Shown: positions 8,261 to 19,434 of the stretch, one piece after another
How positions within the stretch are numbered: the stretch's first letter is position 1
Layout: each line of letters begins with the position of its first letter
Source of the DNA: Campylobacter sp. RM5004
Lineage (GTDB): Bacteria > Campylobacterota > Campylobacteria > Campylobacterales > Campylobacteraceae
Direction: 5' to 3'
DNA length: 64,000 nucleotides
Assembly: GCF_022369455.1 (NCBI RefSeq)
Contig: NZ_CP059599.1
Coordinates: 462,409 to 526,408 of the forward strand
Translations under genes and position numbers: made by a program
Notes under the pieces: generated by a model
Told to the model about the DNA's origin: nothing
What the model saw: the letters and a program-made list of their open reading frames with translations, nothing else
Databases searched by the model: none

Positions 8261-9479
8261 AAAAGAAAAACAAATACAAGAATATATAAATAAATGGGGT
8301 CCTGAGCTAGAAATAGGTGTTGATATGGTTGATGAAGAACATAAATTGTTCTTTGAAATGATTGAGCAAGTTTTTGAAGCGGCAAATGAAGGATATAAAG
8401 AATTTAACGCAGTTTTTCAACTTGTATTAAATCATCTTGCTTGGCATTTTAAAAACGAAGAAGAATTTATGAAAAGCGTTGCAATTCATACAAAATATAT
8501 AGACTATCACAATGCAATCCATTCTCAATGTATTTCACAGCTTGTAAAAATGAGAGATGCAGTAGTAAAACAAAATAGTTCCGATGATATGGTATATCAA
8601 AAAGAACTTGCATTAAATCTTGCTTTTTTTGTGAAAAACTGGTTGGTTTTTCATATTTTAGGAGAAGATTATAAGATTGCTAAACAAATTGAATATATAG
8701 AAGCGGGTCATAGCCCACAAAGAGCTTATGATATGATAAATGAACAAATGGATAAAAAGATAGAGATTTTAACCATAACTTTATCAAATCTACTAAAAAT
8801 ATATGAGATAAGAAACGAAAAATTATTAGAAATAGAAGCAGATATTAAAACAAGTTTAAAGAAAAAAGAAGAACAATTACAAGAACAAATCCAAGAAAAT
8901 AAGAAAAAATCAATCACAGATGAGCTAACAGGCCTTCATAATCGTCGCCAAGCTATGTTTGTTTTAAATAATATTTGGAGCGAGTTTCAAGACCCAACCT
9001 GTGCAATAATTCAGCTAGATTTAGATAAATTTAAAGAAGTAAATGATACTTATGGACACCATGCTGGTGATTTGGTTTTAAAACAATTTTCTAATGCTGT
9101 TAAATATTTCTTTGAAACAAATGAATTATGTAATAAATATAGATATAGCGATAGAGAAACGATACATTTTTGTCGTTTAGGTGGAGATGAATTTTTAGTA
9201 ATTTTACAAAAGTATTCATTAGATGAAGCAGTAGCTATTGCAAATGCTTTACATGCAACTGTTAATAATATAGAAGTATTTGATGAGCATAAAAAGATAA
9301 TATGGAAAGGAAGCACAAGTATAGGTGTAGCTTGTAGAAATGCTGATAATAGAGACTTTGAATCAGTATTAAAAGCTGCTGATGCTTATTTATATAAAGC
9401 TAAAGAAGATGGAAGAAACTGCGTTCGCTCTATGTTACACGAGATAGGGGGGGGGGTATTTCTAGCAGAGTATATGTAG
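8253..9479 (+). CDS. Hemerythrin-GGDEF protein: oxygen- or redox-sensing diguanylate cyclase with a poly-G tail
   Basis: 408 residues, cytoplasmic. The N-terminal ~145 form a bacterial hemerythrin domain with the expected di-iron ligands: His30 (DEEHK), His61/His65 with the following Glu pair (HFKNEEEFM), His86 and His90, and a late His and Asp in NWLVFHILGEDYK. A coiled-coil-like linker (about residues 150-220) leads to a GGDEF domain (ITDELTGLHNRRQ to YLYKAKEDGRN) with an intact GGDEF motif. The family idea is that oxygen or redox state at the di-iron site controls c-di-GMP output. Ten G lie in the last codons, so slippage would change only the C-terminal tail (see that entry). Overlaps the membrane cyclase gene by 8 bases. 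Confidence 0.9.
   Translation: MSKKEKQIQEYINKWGPELEIGVDMVDEEHKLFFEMIEQVFEAANEGYKEFNAVFQLVLNHLAWHFKNEEEFMKSVAIHTKYIDYHNAIHSQCISQLVKMRDAVVKQNSSDDMVYQKELALNLAFFVKNWLVFHILGEDYKIAKQIEYIEAGHSPQRAYDMINEQMDKKIEILTITLSNLLKIYEIRNEKLLEIEADIKTSLKKKEEQLQEQIQENKKKSITDELTGLHNRRQAMFVLNNIWSEFQDPTCAIIQLDLDKFKEVNDTYGHHAGDLVLKQFSNAVKYFFETNELCNKYRYSDRETIHFCRLGGDEFLVILQKYSLDEAVAIANALHATVNNIEVFDEHKKIIWKGSTSIGVACRNADNRDFESVLKAADAYLYKAKEDGRNCVRSMLHEIGGGVFLAEYM
9447..9456 (+). repeat. Poly-G tract (10 G) in the C-terminal codons of the hemerythrin-GGDEF gene
   Basis: The tract follows codons HEI. With 10 G the tail reads GGGVFLAEYM; with 9 it is GGGYF; with 11 it is GGGGISSRVYVGYQS. All three stop soon after, so slippage would give three tail variants of a full cyclase rather than ON/OFF. 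A switch at the very end of a signalling gene is unusual. Confidence 0.85.
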
Positions 9480-9960
9480 GATATCAGTCCTAATTTTAGG
9501 GGATTTGAAATTCCTATTTCAAATTCTTTAAAATTTTTTTCTCTCTTTAAGAATAATTTAAGCTTAAAGAGATAGAATACGAGCTTTATTTCACAAATCA
9601 AAAACTTAAACAGAGCATTTAAGCAAATGTTCTTTCTAGGTTTTATTTAATTTAATTCTATGTTTATATATAGTTTTAACCTAGTGTTATTTTATTTATC
9701 AATGTTAAGAGTCACAAGCAAGTAATATAAAACAATTTCATAAGCTTGTTAAAGGTAATTAAGTCTTAATCTCTTTCTTAAATATTAAGAAAAAGTTTTT
9801 AAGCATCACAGCTTAGACGCTTTCCGTCTTGAAGGTTAAGAATGATTACATAAAAACTTTAGCAAGGAAGTAATGCGTTTTAGTAATACTAAAAACAATA
9901 ACAATAATGCATGCAAATATATTTCAATTTTAATTGTAATAATATTTAACATTATTAATA
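9480..9960 (+). other. rRNA leader region without 16S or tRNA genes
   Basis: No open reading frame of note and no tRNA cloverleaf is seen here. It contains one reverse dispersed-repeat copy at 9508-9526, an AT-rich stretch, a small palindrome around 9776-9790, a short hairpin at 9812-9826 and the left half of the 23S processing stem at 9861-9876. The last ~250 bases look like the end of a normal 16S-23S spacer from which the 16S and tRNA part has been lost. The promoter of the 23S-5S unit must lie here or upstream, but I cannot point to one with confidence. Confidence 0.6.
9861..9876 (+). other. Left arm of 23S precursor processing stem
   Basis: AGCAAGGAAGTAATGC is the exact reverse complement of 12878-12893 on the other side of the 23S gene. 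Such long flanking stems are the RNase III substrates that release pre-23S rRNA. Confidence 0.88.
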
Positions 9961-12872
<2,912 letters not shown>

Positions 12873-12877
12873 AATAA

Positions 12878-12893
12878 GCATTACTTCCTTGCT
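12878..12893 (+). other. Right arm of 23S precursor processing stem
   Basis: Perfect 16-base complement of 9861-9876. Together they show that the 23S gene keeps its normal pre-rRNA processing even though it is detached from 16S. Confidence 0.88.
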
Positions 12894-12987
12894 AAGGTTT
12901 ATTACTTTAGTAAGTTTAAGAGTTTAAATTACTTGCTTTTAACATTGTTATTTAAGTTTATTAAAAACTAATAGATTTAAATAACAA

Positions 12988-13105
12988 TGTCCGTGATTAT
13001 ACAAATGTGGTAACGCCTTGTCCCATCCCGAACCAAGAAGCTAAGCACATTGTGGGCGATGATACTGCACCTTACTGGTATGGGGAAAGTAGCTCGTTGC
13101 GGACT
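12988..13105 (+). rRNA. rrf: 5S ribosomal RNA
   Basis: About 118 bases starting near TGTCCGTGATTATAC and closing with TTGCGGACTTGT; the 5' and 3' ends pair as the 5S terminal stem. The conserved internal blocks CCCATCCCGAACC and GGGCGATGATACTGC are present. It follows 23S by about 115 bases. Confidence 0.95.
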
Positions 13106-13106
13106 T

Positions 13107-13136
13107 GTTAAAATCTTTTTTAACTCCTTTCTTTTT
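13107..13136 (+). terminator. Likely terminator of the 23S-5S unit
   Basis: A 7-bp stem (GTTAAAA at 13107-13113, TTTTAAC at 13118-13124) with a 4-nt loop, followed by a T-rich stretch ending in TCTTTTT. The stem is AU only, so it is weak, but the position right after 5S supports it. Confidence 0.55.
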
Positions 13137-13427
13137 AATAATAATTAATTTTACATATTTATTTTTTTAAATCAATTTTATATTTATTTATTTTTTTAAA
13201 AACGGGATAGGGCTAGAAGGTGTTTTTATTGCATTTTTCTGGTTTTTATGGTTGGTTAATGTGAAGGGTTATGTAAAATTTCCTAATGGTCTAATTATTC
13301 AAGTTTCAAACCATATTTTGCTAGAATTAAGTTTTTTGTTTAATTAATAAATTAATATAAACATTATAAACAAATATAAATACTTTAGTTTTATTATAAT
13401 TGCTTGAAAAACTATATAGGAAATTTT
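13137..13427. other. AT-rich spacer, no gene seen
   Basis: Between the rRNA terminator and the zeta-like gene. Contains only short open frames and T-runs; no dispersed repeat and no recognisable antitoxin gene upstream of the kinase. Confidence 0.5.
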
Positions 13428-13994
13428 ATGATAAATCAACCAACTGCAACTATTTTTGCTGGTGTAAATGGTACTGGAAAAACGACTTTATATTTTTTAG
13501 CACAAGAGAAAGGAATAATTTTAGGTTATCGTATAAATGTGGATGAGATAGCTCAAAGTATTGGAGATTATAAAGATAAGAAAACTCTTATTCGTGCTTC
13601 TAAAATAGCTTTAACAATGCGTAAGGTTTATATGAATGATAGACTTAATTTTAATCAAGAAACTACGCTTTGTGGAAAAGCTATATTAAACTTATTTAAA
13701 GAGTTAAAAGAGAATAATTATAAAATAAATTTATATTTTATAGGACTTGACAGCCCAAAAACAGCAATAGAGCGTGTAAGGATACGGGTTAGTAAGGGCG
13801 GACACGATGTAGAACCACACTTAATAGATAAAAGATATTATGAAAGTATGCAAAATCTTTTAAAGGTTATGCCATTATGCGATGAAGTGTTAATTTATGA
13901 TAATACGCAAAGCTATGAGCTAATAGCAAAAATAACAAATGGGGTGATGGATTTGCAAAAAAAAATTAATTGGTTTAGTAATTTAATTTTATAA
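13428..13994 (+). CDS. Zeta-toxin-like P-loop kinase, solitary
   Basis: I take the ATG at 13428, which has AGGAA seven bases upstream, rather than an in-frame TTG eight codons earlier without a site; this gives 188 residues. The N-terminus has a canonical Walker A (GVNGTGKTT, about residues 12-20), followed by YRINVDEIA, where zeta enzymes place the catalytic Asp for the acceptor, and a basic helix ERVRIRVSKGGHDV typical of the lid. Family members phosphorylate UDP-sugar precursors of peptidoglycan or other small molecules. No epsilon-type antitoxin gene is next to it, so it may be a housekeeping or decayed member rather than half of a toxin-antitoxin pair. It sits alone in low-density sequence. 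Confidence 0.78.
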   Translation: MINQPTATIFAGVNGTGKTTLYFLAQEKGIILGYRINVDEIAQSIGDYKDKKTLIRASKIALTMRKVYMNDRLNFNQETTLCGKAILNLFKELKENNYKINLYFIGLDSPKTAIERVRIRVSKGGHDVEPHLIDKRYYESMQNLLKVMPLCDEVLIYDNTQSYELIAKITNGVMDLQKKINWFSNLIL

Positions 13995-14522
13995 AAAATA
14001 AAATCTTAAAACTAATCTTATTACAATAAATATAATTATTCTAATAGAATATATGGTTTATTTATAAGATTTTAATTTAATTTAGAATTTGAAAGAATTG
14101 GAAACGAAATTTTGCTACCCCAATTAGACCAGCATATCTTTAAAATCTAATCCTAGCAAAACATGGTTTGTAAATAATTTTGTAACTTAAAAATAATATG
14201 AAGTTTATTATTAGATATAACTAGGAAAATTTTAAAGAATTTGAAATAGGAATTGGATTAATATTTTTTTAATATAAACAGCTATTCTTGTAGTGAATTT
14301 TGCGATTATTTAAGTTTTGTTTGCTCTAATATTTTTCAAGTTTGGTTTTTTTAATTTATTTTCACTTATTGTAATAGTTTAAATAGTTTTGCTTTTAATT
14401 GATTTTTAACATAGTTAAATACTAGATAAAATGCTTTATATTTTTGATTTAATAATAAATTTCATATAAACATAAACAGATTTTATGTTTATATCTGTTT
14501 GTTGTTTATATGTGTTGTTTAG
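13995..14522. other. Low-density spacer with one repeat copy and a decayed gene fragment
   Basis: No intact gene. Bases 14218-14255 (including a forward dispersed-repeat copy at 14238-14255) almost exactly match 15434-15470, the sequence just past the methyltransferase stop codon. The match continues in degraded form into the methyltransferase-like remnant listed separately. The rest is AT-rich with no feature I can support. Confidence 0.6.
14258..14410 (-). pseudogene. Decayed copy of the 3' end of the adenine methyltransferase
   Basis: Compared base by base with 15474-15680, the blocks around the stop codon (TTAATATTTTTTTAA...), GAATTTTGCGATTATTTA, TTGCTCTAA and a diverged continuation match in the same order, with two or more internal deletions and broken frames. 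It is read on the minus strand. Because the flanking sequence past the stop also matches (14218-14255 vs 15434-15470), the copy arose by duplication of the gene end rather than by convergence. Nothing of the methylase catalytic core remains. The left limit is clear; the right limit is approximate. Confidence 0.6.
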
Positions 14523-14789
14523 TTATTTTTTGTTGTTTTTTGCTAATTCTTTATCAGCCCATTTACCTATTTTATCACCAAAATAGAAGAATGCAAAAAT
14601 TGCAGGTGACCATTTTATACATGTCCATATAAATGGAACTCCATTTGTATAAAGCCATACAAGAGCATCCCACATGTATGCCCACATTAAATATATACCA
14701 TAAAGAACTAATACTCCTAGTAAAGGTCTTATCCATACACTTAGTGCGATTAAAAGTAATACCATCATTGTCATTTTTATTTTCTCCAT
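14523..14789 (-). CDS. Small membrane protein of unknown function
   Basis: 88 residues with an N-terminal hydrophobic helix (MMVLLLIALSVWI), one or two further membrane segments rich in Trp and Tyr, and a charged C-terminus (GDKIGKWADKELAKNNKK). A GGAGAAAAT-like site precedes the start. It lies 118 bases downstream of the 123-residue gene on the same strand and between the two copies of the methyltransferase tail. I recognise no family. Small Trp-rich membrane proteins of this kind occur in phage and toxin contexts, but that is only a resemblance. Confidence 0.55.
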   Translation of the reverse strand: MEKIKMTMMVLLLIALSVWIRPLLGVLVLYGIYLMWAYMWDALVWLYTNGVPFIWTCIKWSPAIFAFFYFGDKIGKWADKELAKNNKK

Positions 14790-14907
14790 TTTTAATTTTT
14801 ATAAGGTGCTAATGACTAAGTATTTTTCTAAAATTTTAGTGTTTTAAGTACTTATAGTATTAATTATAATATTGTTTAAAACACATAAATTATAAGCCTA
14901 ATAGCAA

Positions 14908-15279
14908 CTAACTCAATTGATAGAACACACAGCCACCATTATTTATAATACTTTTAGCTACTTCAATATCTTTATCTATACCTGCACAATGTTTATGATA
15001 TAGATCAGTTACTGTTATATCTTCATCACGATTTGCTTCCCCAAAGAAGCTAAGATCTGTAAGAAAACAATTAAGCTCTAATAAGTCGTTTTCTGTAATT
15101 AGTATTCTGCTAAATTCATTTTTACCATTTTTGCGTTTACAAAGATCTTGCAAAAATTGTTGCAATATAGGGCTAATATAATAACCATATTCTACTAGCT
15201 CAGCATCTTGTGGCCATTCAAAATCTACTTCTGTAGTAGGTTTTTTCTTTGTTTTATACATAGTTATGATTGTTTCCAT
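14908..15279 (-). CDS. Unknown soluble protein under a poly-G promoter
   Basis: 123 residues with no signal peptide or membrane segment; acidic, with three cysteines. Visible motifs are YGYYISPILQQFLQDL and a C-terminal segment AKSIINNGGCVFYQL. I do not recognise the family. The start ATG has AAAGGAAAAAT upstream. About 60 bases upstream is a perfect TATAAT directly behind nine G (minus-strand view), which makes transcription likely to vary with tract length. With the small membrane gene it forms a two-gene island flanked by the duplicated methyltransferase tails, so it is probably acquired or variable DNA. Confidence 0.6.
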   Translation of the reverse strand: METIITMYKTKKKPTTEVDFEWPQDAELVEYGYYISPILQQFLQDLCKRKNGKNEFSRILITENDLLELNCFLTDLSFFGEANRDEDITVTDLYHKHCAGIDKDIEVAKSIINNGGCVFYQLS

Positions 15280-15339
15280 TATTTTTCCTTTAAATAAAAT
15301 TTATTATAAATCCGTTAAAAAAAATAGGATTTGATATTT

Positions 15340-15354
15340 ATTATACCCCCCCCC
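15340..15354 (-). promoter_or_regulatory. Promoter with poly-G(9) immediately upstream of TATAAT
   Basis: On the minus strand nine G (15354 to 15346) run straight into TATAAT (15345 to 15340). Start of transcription would be near 15333, leaving a leader of about 54 bases with a ribosome-binding site before the ATG at 15279. Changing the number of G would change the spacer upstream of the -10 box. The alternative reading, a 13-codon upstream ORF starting ATGGGG, has no ribosome-binding site and is not in frame with the gene. Confidence 0.6.
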
Positions 15355-15452
15355 ATTCTTAATTTTTACTTAAATAGCAAATATAGTTTTATGCAATACG
15401 GCATTTCAATAATATATAATCCATAACTAGCTATTACTAGGAAAATTTTAAA

Positions 15453-15471
15453 GAATTTGAAATAGGAATTT
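15453..15471 (+). repeat. Dispersed-repeat copy directly past the methyltransferase stop
   Basis: GAATTTGAAATAGGAATTT, a full consensus copy carrying two GAATTT (RAATTY) sites. It ends 2 bases before the stop codon of the minus-strand methyltransferase gene, and the same placement is kept in the decayed copy at 14238-14255. Confidence 0.85.
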
Positions 15472-15473
15472 GC

Positions 15474-16562
15474 TTAATATTTTTTTAAAATAAACAGCAG
15501 TTCTTTTACATGAATTTTGCGATTATTTAGGTTTCTACTTGCTCTAAAAGTATTGTATTTTTGCTCTAATACTTTTAGCTTACCCATTTTTGAAAGTTTA
15601 GTTTTAAACTCATTTTCGCTAATTATTCCTTCGTTGTTGTATGAGATTAGAATAATTTTTGCCTTTAATTTATCTATTAAATCAAAAAAACTCTCACTAG
15701 CTTTATTTCTAGAATTATAAGCACTTTTATTCCAGCCTTGTGCAATGCCTGAGATTTTTGAAATATCTTGTGGTTTTACATAATTTGTAATTAGATTTAG
15801 CATAAAATAATTTGAGCCATAAGGATGTTCGTTATATGGTGGGTCAATATAGCATAAATCACAATCAAGTTCATTAGCTAAAACATTAGCGTCCTTTTGA
15901 AATACACTAAAAGGCACATCATAATTTGAAAAAATTGGCATAGGCAAAGTCATTTTCGTAGTAATCCTACTAAGTGCATTCTTGCCTTCGCCACCCCATT
16001 GTCCTATGCCGTTTTTGTTTTTATAAAAGCCTTTAAAAACTCCACTTGTATTTACATTTACGCTTGAAATATATAAAAGTGGAGCTAAAAAATACTTTTT
16101 GTATTGATGATTTTCTAAAAGCATTCTAGTTGTATCAATAAAACTTGCATTATAATTTGTATAAAAAGCTCTATCAACTTTTTGTATATTTAATTCATCT
16201 TTTGGAGAATAAAGCTCTCTTATAAAGCCATTTTCGTTTAAATTATTTATGATATTTTGGCTTAATATTTCATGTTCTTTTAAAAGCTCTTTATAAAAAT
16301 CATCATTTATATTTGATAAATAGCATTCATTTATTGCTTTGCTATAACTTTCTAAATCATTTGCTATTAAATAGCTTGAGTGTTGTTTTAAAAACCTTGC
16401 AACTATTCCACTTCCACTAAACAAATCAACCGAGCTTAATTTATCTTTTTTAAGCTCGGTTTTAGCAAATTCAACGCCTGTGCTAATAAAATCTAGCAAG
16501 GAGCGTTTGTTGCCTAAATAAGTAATTATTTGTTCGCTTAAATAGGCTTTATTTTCTTTCAT
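15474..16562 (-). CDS. Orphan adenine-specific DNA methyltransferase (D12-like)
   Basis: 362 residues. The SAM-binding motif is DLFSGSG near residues 46-52, and the catalytic motif is DPPYN in LCYIDPPYNEHPYGSNYF. The N-terminal SEQIITYLGNKRSLLDFI is the family's conserved opening (GNKR contacts SAM/DNA in D12 enzymes). N6-adenine methylation is expected. No restriction endonuclease gene is adjacent, so it looks like an orphan. It starts one base inside the htpG stop (TAATG), so it is translated from the htpG message. A possible counterpart is C. jejuni CtsM (RAATTY methylation, needed for efficient transformation), but I cannot confirm orthology or specificity from sequence alone. A degraded copy of its 3' end lies at 14258-14410. 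Confidence 0.85.
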   Translation of the reverse strand: MKENKAYLSEQIITYLGNKRSLLDFISTGVEFAKTELKKDKLSSVDLFSGSGIVARFLKQHSSYLIANDLESYSKAINECYLSNINDDFYKELLKEHEILSQNIINNLNENGFIRELYSPKDELNIQKVDRAFYTNYNASFIDTTRMLLENHQYKKYFLAPLLYISSVNVNTSGVFKGFYKNKNGIGQWGGEGKNALSRITTKMTLPMPIFSNYDVPFSVFQKDANVLANELDCDLCYIDPPYNEHPYGSNYFMLNLITNYVKPQDISKISGIAQGWNKSAYNSRNKASESFFDLIDKLKAKIILISYNNEGIISENEFKTKLSKMGKLKVLEQKYNTFRASRNLNNRKIHVKELLFILKKY

Positions 16563-18379
16563 TAAAATGCTTTTTTAGCAAGATTAATTACAGCTTCGTT
16601 AAACTCAGCAACCTTAGCAAACTCTAATCCTTGAGCAAGTGCAGCCGTGCCGTATGCAAGATATGCTAAATCTTTTAGCTTTTCATCATCATTATTGCTT
16701 ACTAATTTTTCTACTAGCTCATGCTTTGCATTTAATTGTAAAACGCCTTTAGCATTCATTTTTTCTCCGCTAAATTGAGCCATCATTTTAGCCATCATGT
16801 ATTCTTGATCGTTGCTATCATACACAAGGCTTGATAATGAGCTTTCTAAGCTATTTGATAATACCACTTCTTTTACATCGCTTTTTAAGATTTCGCTTAA
16901 TTTTTCACAAAAGCTTTTTTGCTCTTCGTTTAAATCATCTTTTTTGATTTCGCTTACTTCGTTGATTGCTTTTAAATCATAATCTTTATATTTATGAACC
17001 ATTGGCATTACAATTGGATCAATCTTATCGCTTAATAATAATACATTTATTCCGTTTTTCTTGTAGCTTTCAAGTAGTGGAGAATGTTTTAATAATTCTT
17101 TGTTTTCGCCTATTAGATAATAAATAGTTTTATTTTCGCCCAAATTAGCACAATATTCTTCAAGTGTTATTTGCTTGTCATCTTGGCTATTATCAAATTT
17201 GCATAATGTTAATATTTCATCTTTATTTGCGCTTGGGTCAAATAAAGCTTCTTTTAAAACAGCTCCGAATAATTTATAAAATTCGTTATATTTTTCTGCA
17301 TCGTTTTTTTGTAATTTTTCTAATTCATTTAAGATTTTTTTAGTGCTTATTTCTTTAATTTTTTTCAAAATTACATTTTCTTGTAAAATCTCACGGCTAA
17401 CATTTAAAGGTAAGTCTTCAACATCAAGCACACCTTTAACAAATCTTAAATAAGTTGGTAAAATCTCTTCTTTTTCGCTAATTAAAACTCTTTTTACATA
17501 AAGTTTTATGCCTTTTTCATAATCTACTCTATATAAATCATGTGGAGCGCTTGCTGGTATAAAAAATAAACTTGAATATTCTAATGAACCACCTTCGCTT
17601 TTTGTATGCACATATAAAAGTGGTTCTTTGCTATCATAGCTTATGCCTTCATAGAATTTTAAATAATCTTCTTTTTTAAGGCTAGCTTTGTTTTCTCTCC
17701 ATAAAGCTTTTGCTTTATTAATTTGCTCAAATTTTAGTTCGGTTTTTTTATCATCACCCTCGCCAACGCTAACTTCTTTTTCTAAGAAAATTGGATACGA
17801 GATATGATTTGAATACTTGCTTACTAGACTTTCTATTTTATAAGTATCTAAAAACTCATCATCTTTTAGATGAAGAACTATTTTTGTTCCTATGTTTTCT
17901 TTATTTGTTTTGCTTATTTCATAGCCGTTTGTATCGCTACTCCATAAAAATGATTCATTGCATAAAGCTTTTTTTGTATATACTTCAATCTTGTTTGCAA
18001 CCATGAAAGCTGAATAAAATCCAACACCAAATTGACCTATCAAATCGCTATTTTTCTTAGCATCATCACTTAGGTTTTCTAAGAATTTTTTAGTGCCACT
18101 TGAAGCTATTGTTCCTAAATTATTGTTTAAATCAGCTTCATCCATTCCTATACCATTATCTTCAATAATTAGAAGTTTTGCGTCTTTATTAACGCTAATT
18201 TTAATACTAGGACTAAAGCTAATTCCTTTATATTTATCATCGCTAAGGCTTAAGAAATTTAGCTTATCGATTGCATCGCTTGAGTTTGATATAAGTTCTC
18301 TTAAAAATATTTCTTTGTTTGAATAAAGTGAATGAATCATTAAATTAAGTAATTGATTTACTTCGGTTTTAAATTCCAT
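16562..18379 (-). CDS. htpG: HtpG, bacterial Hsp90 chaperone
   Basis: 605 residues, close to the usual HtpG size. The ATP-binding N-domain shows NKEIFLRELISNSSDAIDKL, the DNGIGM motif, GTIASSGTKKF and GQFGVGFYSAF (about residues 25-130). The middle domain has GVLDVEDLPLNVSREILQ with its conserved arginine. HtpG is a cytosolic ATP-dependent chaperone that remodels folding intermediates under stress. It follows crcB by 9 bases and shares one base with the methyltransferase gene downstream, so it sits in a long minus-strand transcription unit (ctp to methyltransferase). The start ATG has GGAGAAAT upstream. Confidence 0.97.
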   Translation of the reverse strand: MEFKTEVNQLLNLMIHSLYSNKEIFLRELISNSSDAIDKLNFLSLSDDKYKGISFSPSIKISVNKDAKLLIIEDNGIGMDEADLNNNLGTIASSGTKKFLENLSDDAKKNSDLIGQFGVGFYSAFMVANKIEVYTKKALCNESFLWSSDTNGYEISKTNKENIGTKIVLHLKDDEFLDTYKIESLVSKYSNHISYPIFLEKEVSVGEGDDKKTELKFEQINKAKALWRENKASLKKEDYLKFYEGISYDSKEPLLYVHTKSEGGSLEYSSLFFIPASAPHDLYRVDYEKGIKLYVKRVLISEKEEILPTYLRFVKGVLDVEDLPLNVSREILQENVILKKIKEISTKKILNELEKLQKNDAEKYNEFYKLFGAVLKEALFDPSANKDEILTLCKFDNSQDDKQITLEEYCANLGENKTIYYLIGENKELLKHSPLLESYKKNGINVLLLSDKIDPIVMPMVHKYKDYDLKAINEVSEIKKDDLNEEQKSFCEKLSEILKSDVKEVVLSNSLESSLSSLVYDSNDQEYMMAKMMAQFSGEKMNAKGVLQLNAKHELVEKLVSNNDDEKLKDLAYLAYGTAALAQGLEFAKVAEFNEAVINLAKKAF

Positions 18380-18388
18380 AATTTCTCC

Positions 18389-18754
18389 TTATTTAATATA
18401 GTTTAAAGCAACATAAGTTGCTATTAGTCCAAATATTAAATTTAAAATAATATTTGCACTAAAGGCAACGAAACCAAATCTTTTAAAAAGCTCAATGCTT
18501 TCATAAGATATAGATGAAAAAGTAGTAAAAGCTCCTAAAAAACCAACAACTATTAATAATCTAAAATTACTTAAGCTCTCATAATTTTTAGCAAGTGCAT
18601 AAAATAATCCTATCAAAAAACACCCTAATACATTGACAATTAAAGTTCCTGCGACAAAGAATTTGAATTCGGAATTACGATTTATAAAAGTGCTTAATAA
18701 ATACCTAAAAACTGCTCCAAAAGAGCCGCCTAAAGCAACCATTAATATATTCAC
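18389..18754 (-). CDS. crcB: CrcB/Fluc fluoride channel
   Basis: 121 residues with four membrane helices, the standard size for Fluc. The family motifs GGSFGAVFRYLL at the N-terminus, GTLIVNVLGCFLIG (with the key Asn) and GFLGAFTTFSS are all present. It forms a dimeric channel exporting fluoride through the inner membrane. Its start overlaps the end of plsC by 4 bases and htpG follows 9 bases later. No fluoride riboswitch is seen, which fits expression from an upstream shared promoter. Confidence 0.95.
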   Translation of the reverse strand: MNILMVALGGSFGAVFRYLLSTFINRNSEFKFFVAGTLIVNVLGCFLIGLFYALAKNYESLSNFRLLIVVGFLGAFTTFSSISYESIELFKRFGFVAFSANIILNLIFGLIATYVALNYIK

Positions 18755-19434
18755 TTATTTTCCTTGAAATATTCATTAATAGCTTCTTGCATTAAATCTC
18801 TTGCATTGTCTAATTCGTTAGCTTGCAAAGGTTTTAAAGGTATTATTGTAAGCTTTTTACCTAAGTGAATTGATAGTTTTTTGCTATCTAAAATCTCTTT
18901 TGAGCCTATAATTATAACAGGTTGAACCACAACATCAAGCTTAGTAGCTAGCATTGAAGCACCTTTTTTAAATCTTAATAATTCATAGCCATCATTTCTA
19001 GTTCCTTCAGGAAACATTGAAATATTTCTATTAGACTCTAGTCTATCTTTTGCTTCGTTAATTACTCTTATAAAATCTCTTGCATTTTCTCTATCAATTG
19101 AAATCATTTTAGGTAATTTAATAATATTTCCAAAGAAAAATATCTCTTCAATTTGTTTTTTTGCTATCCAAGCTAAATCTTTTGGATAAACATCTTCAAG
19201 TGCGATAATATCAAGCATTGAGCGATGATTTAGAATAATCATTCTAGCGTTATTATCAAATTCGCCTTTTACTTCTATTTTGTAAAAGCATAGTTTTTTA
19301 ATAAATTTAGCCCATGTTTTTCTAATGATATAATTTTTTTTAGGAAATAAAAACATCAAAATTATTACAATAGCAATGCTTATTGCAATAATTAATGCCA
19401 AAAAAATAGTAATGATTTTATTCAATATCTTCAT
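18751..19434 (-). CDS. plsC: 1-acyl-sn-glycerol-3-phosphate acyltransferase
   Basis: 227 residues. An N-terminal hydrophobic anchor (about residues 7-30) precedes the catalytic NHRSMLD box (HX4D, about residue 70) and the substrate-binding FPEGTRNDG box (about residues 140-148). It makes phosphatidic acid from lysophosphatidic acid at the inner membrane. The start lies 17 bases inside the end of the upstream SH3-like gene and the end overlaps crcB by 4, so translation is coupled on both sides. Confidence 0.95.
   Translation of the reverse strand: MKILNKIITIFLALIIAISIAIVIILMFLFPKKNYIIRKTWAKFIKKLCFYKIEVKGEFDNNARMIILNHRSMLDIIALEDVYPKDLAWIAKKQIEEIFFFGNIIKLPKMISIDRENARDFIRVINEAKDRLESNRNISMFPEGTRNDGYELLRFKKGASMLATKLDVVVQPVIIIGSKEILDSKKLSIHLGKKLTIIPLKPLQANELDNARDLMQEAINEYFKENK

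Noticed and set aside
9480-9960. tRNA-Ile or tRNA-Ala genes upstream of 23S
   Set aside because: No cloverleaf or TTCGAAT-type T-arm found in this stretch.
15346-15390. Small coding gene starting ATGGGG on the minus strand at the poly-G
   Set aside because: Only 13 codons, no ribosome-binding site and not in frame with the next gene; the promoter reading explains the sequence better.
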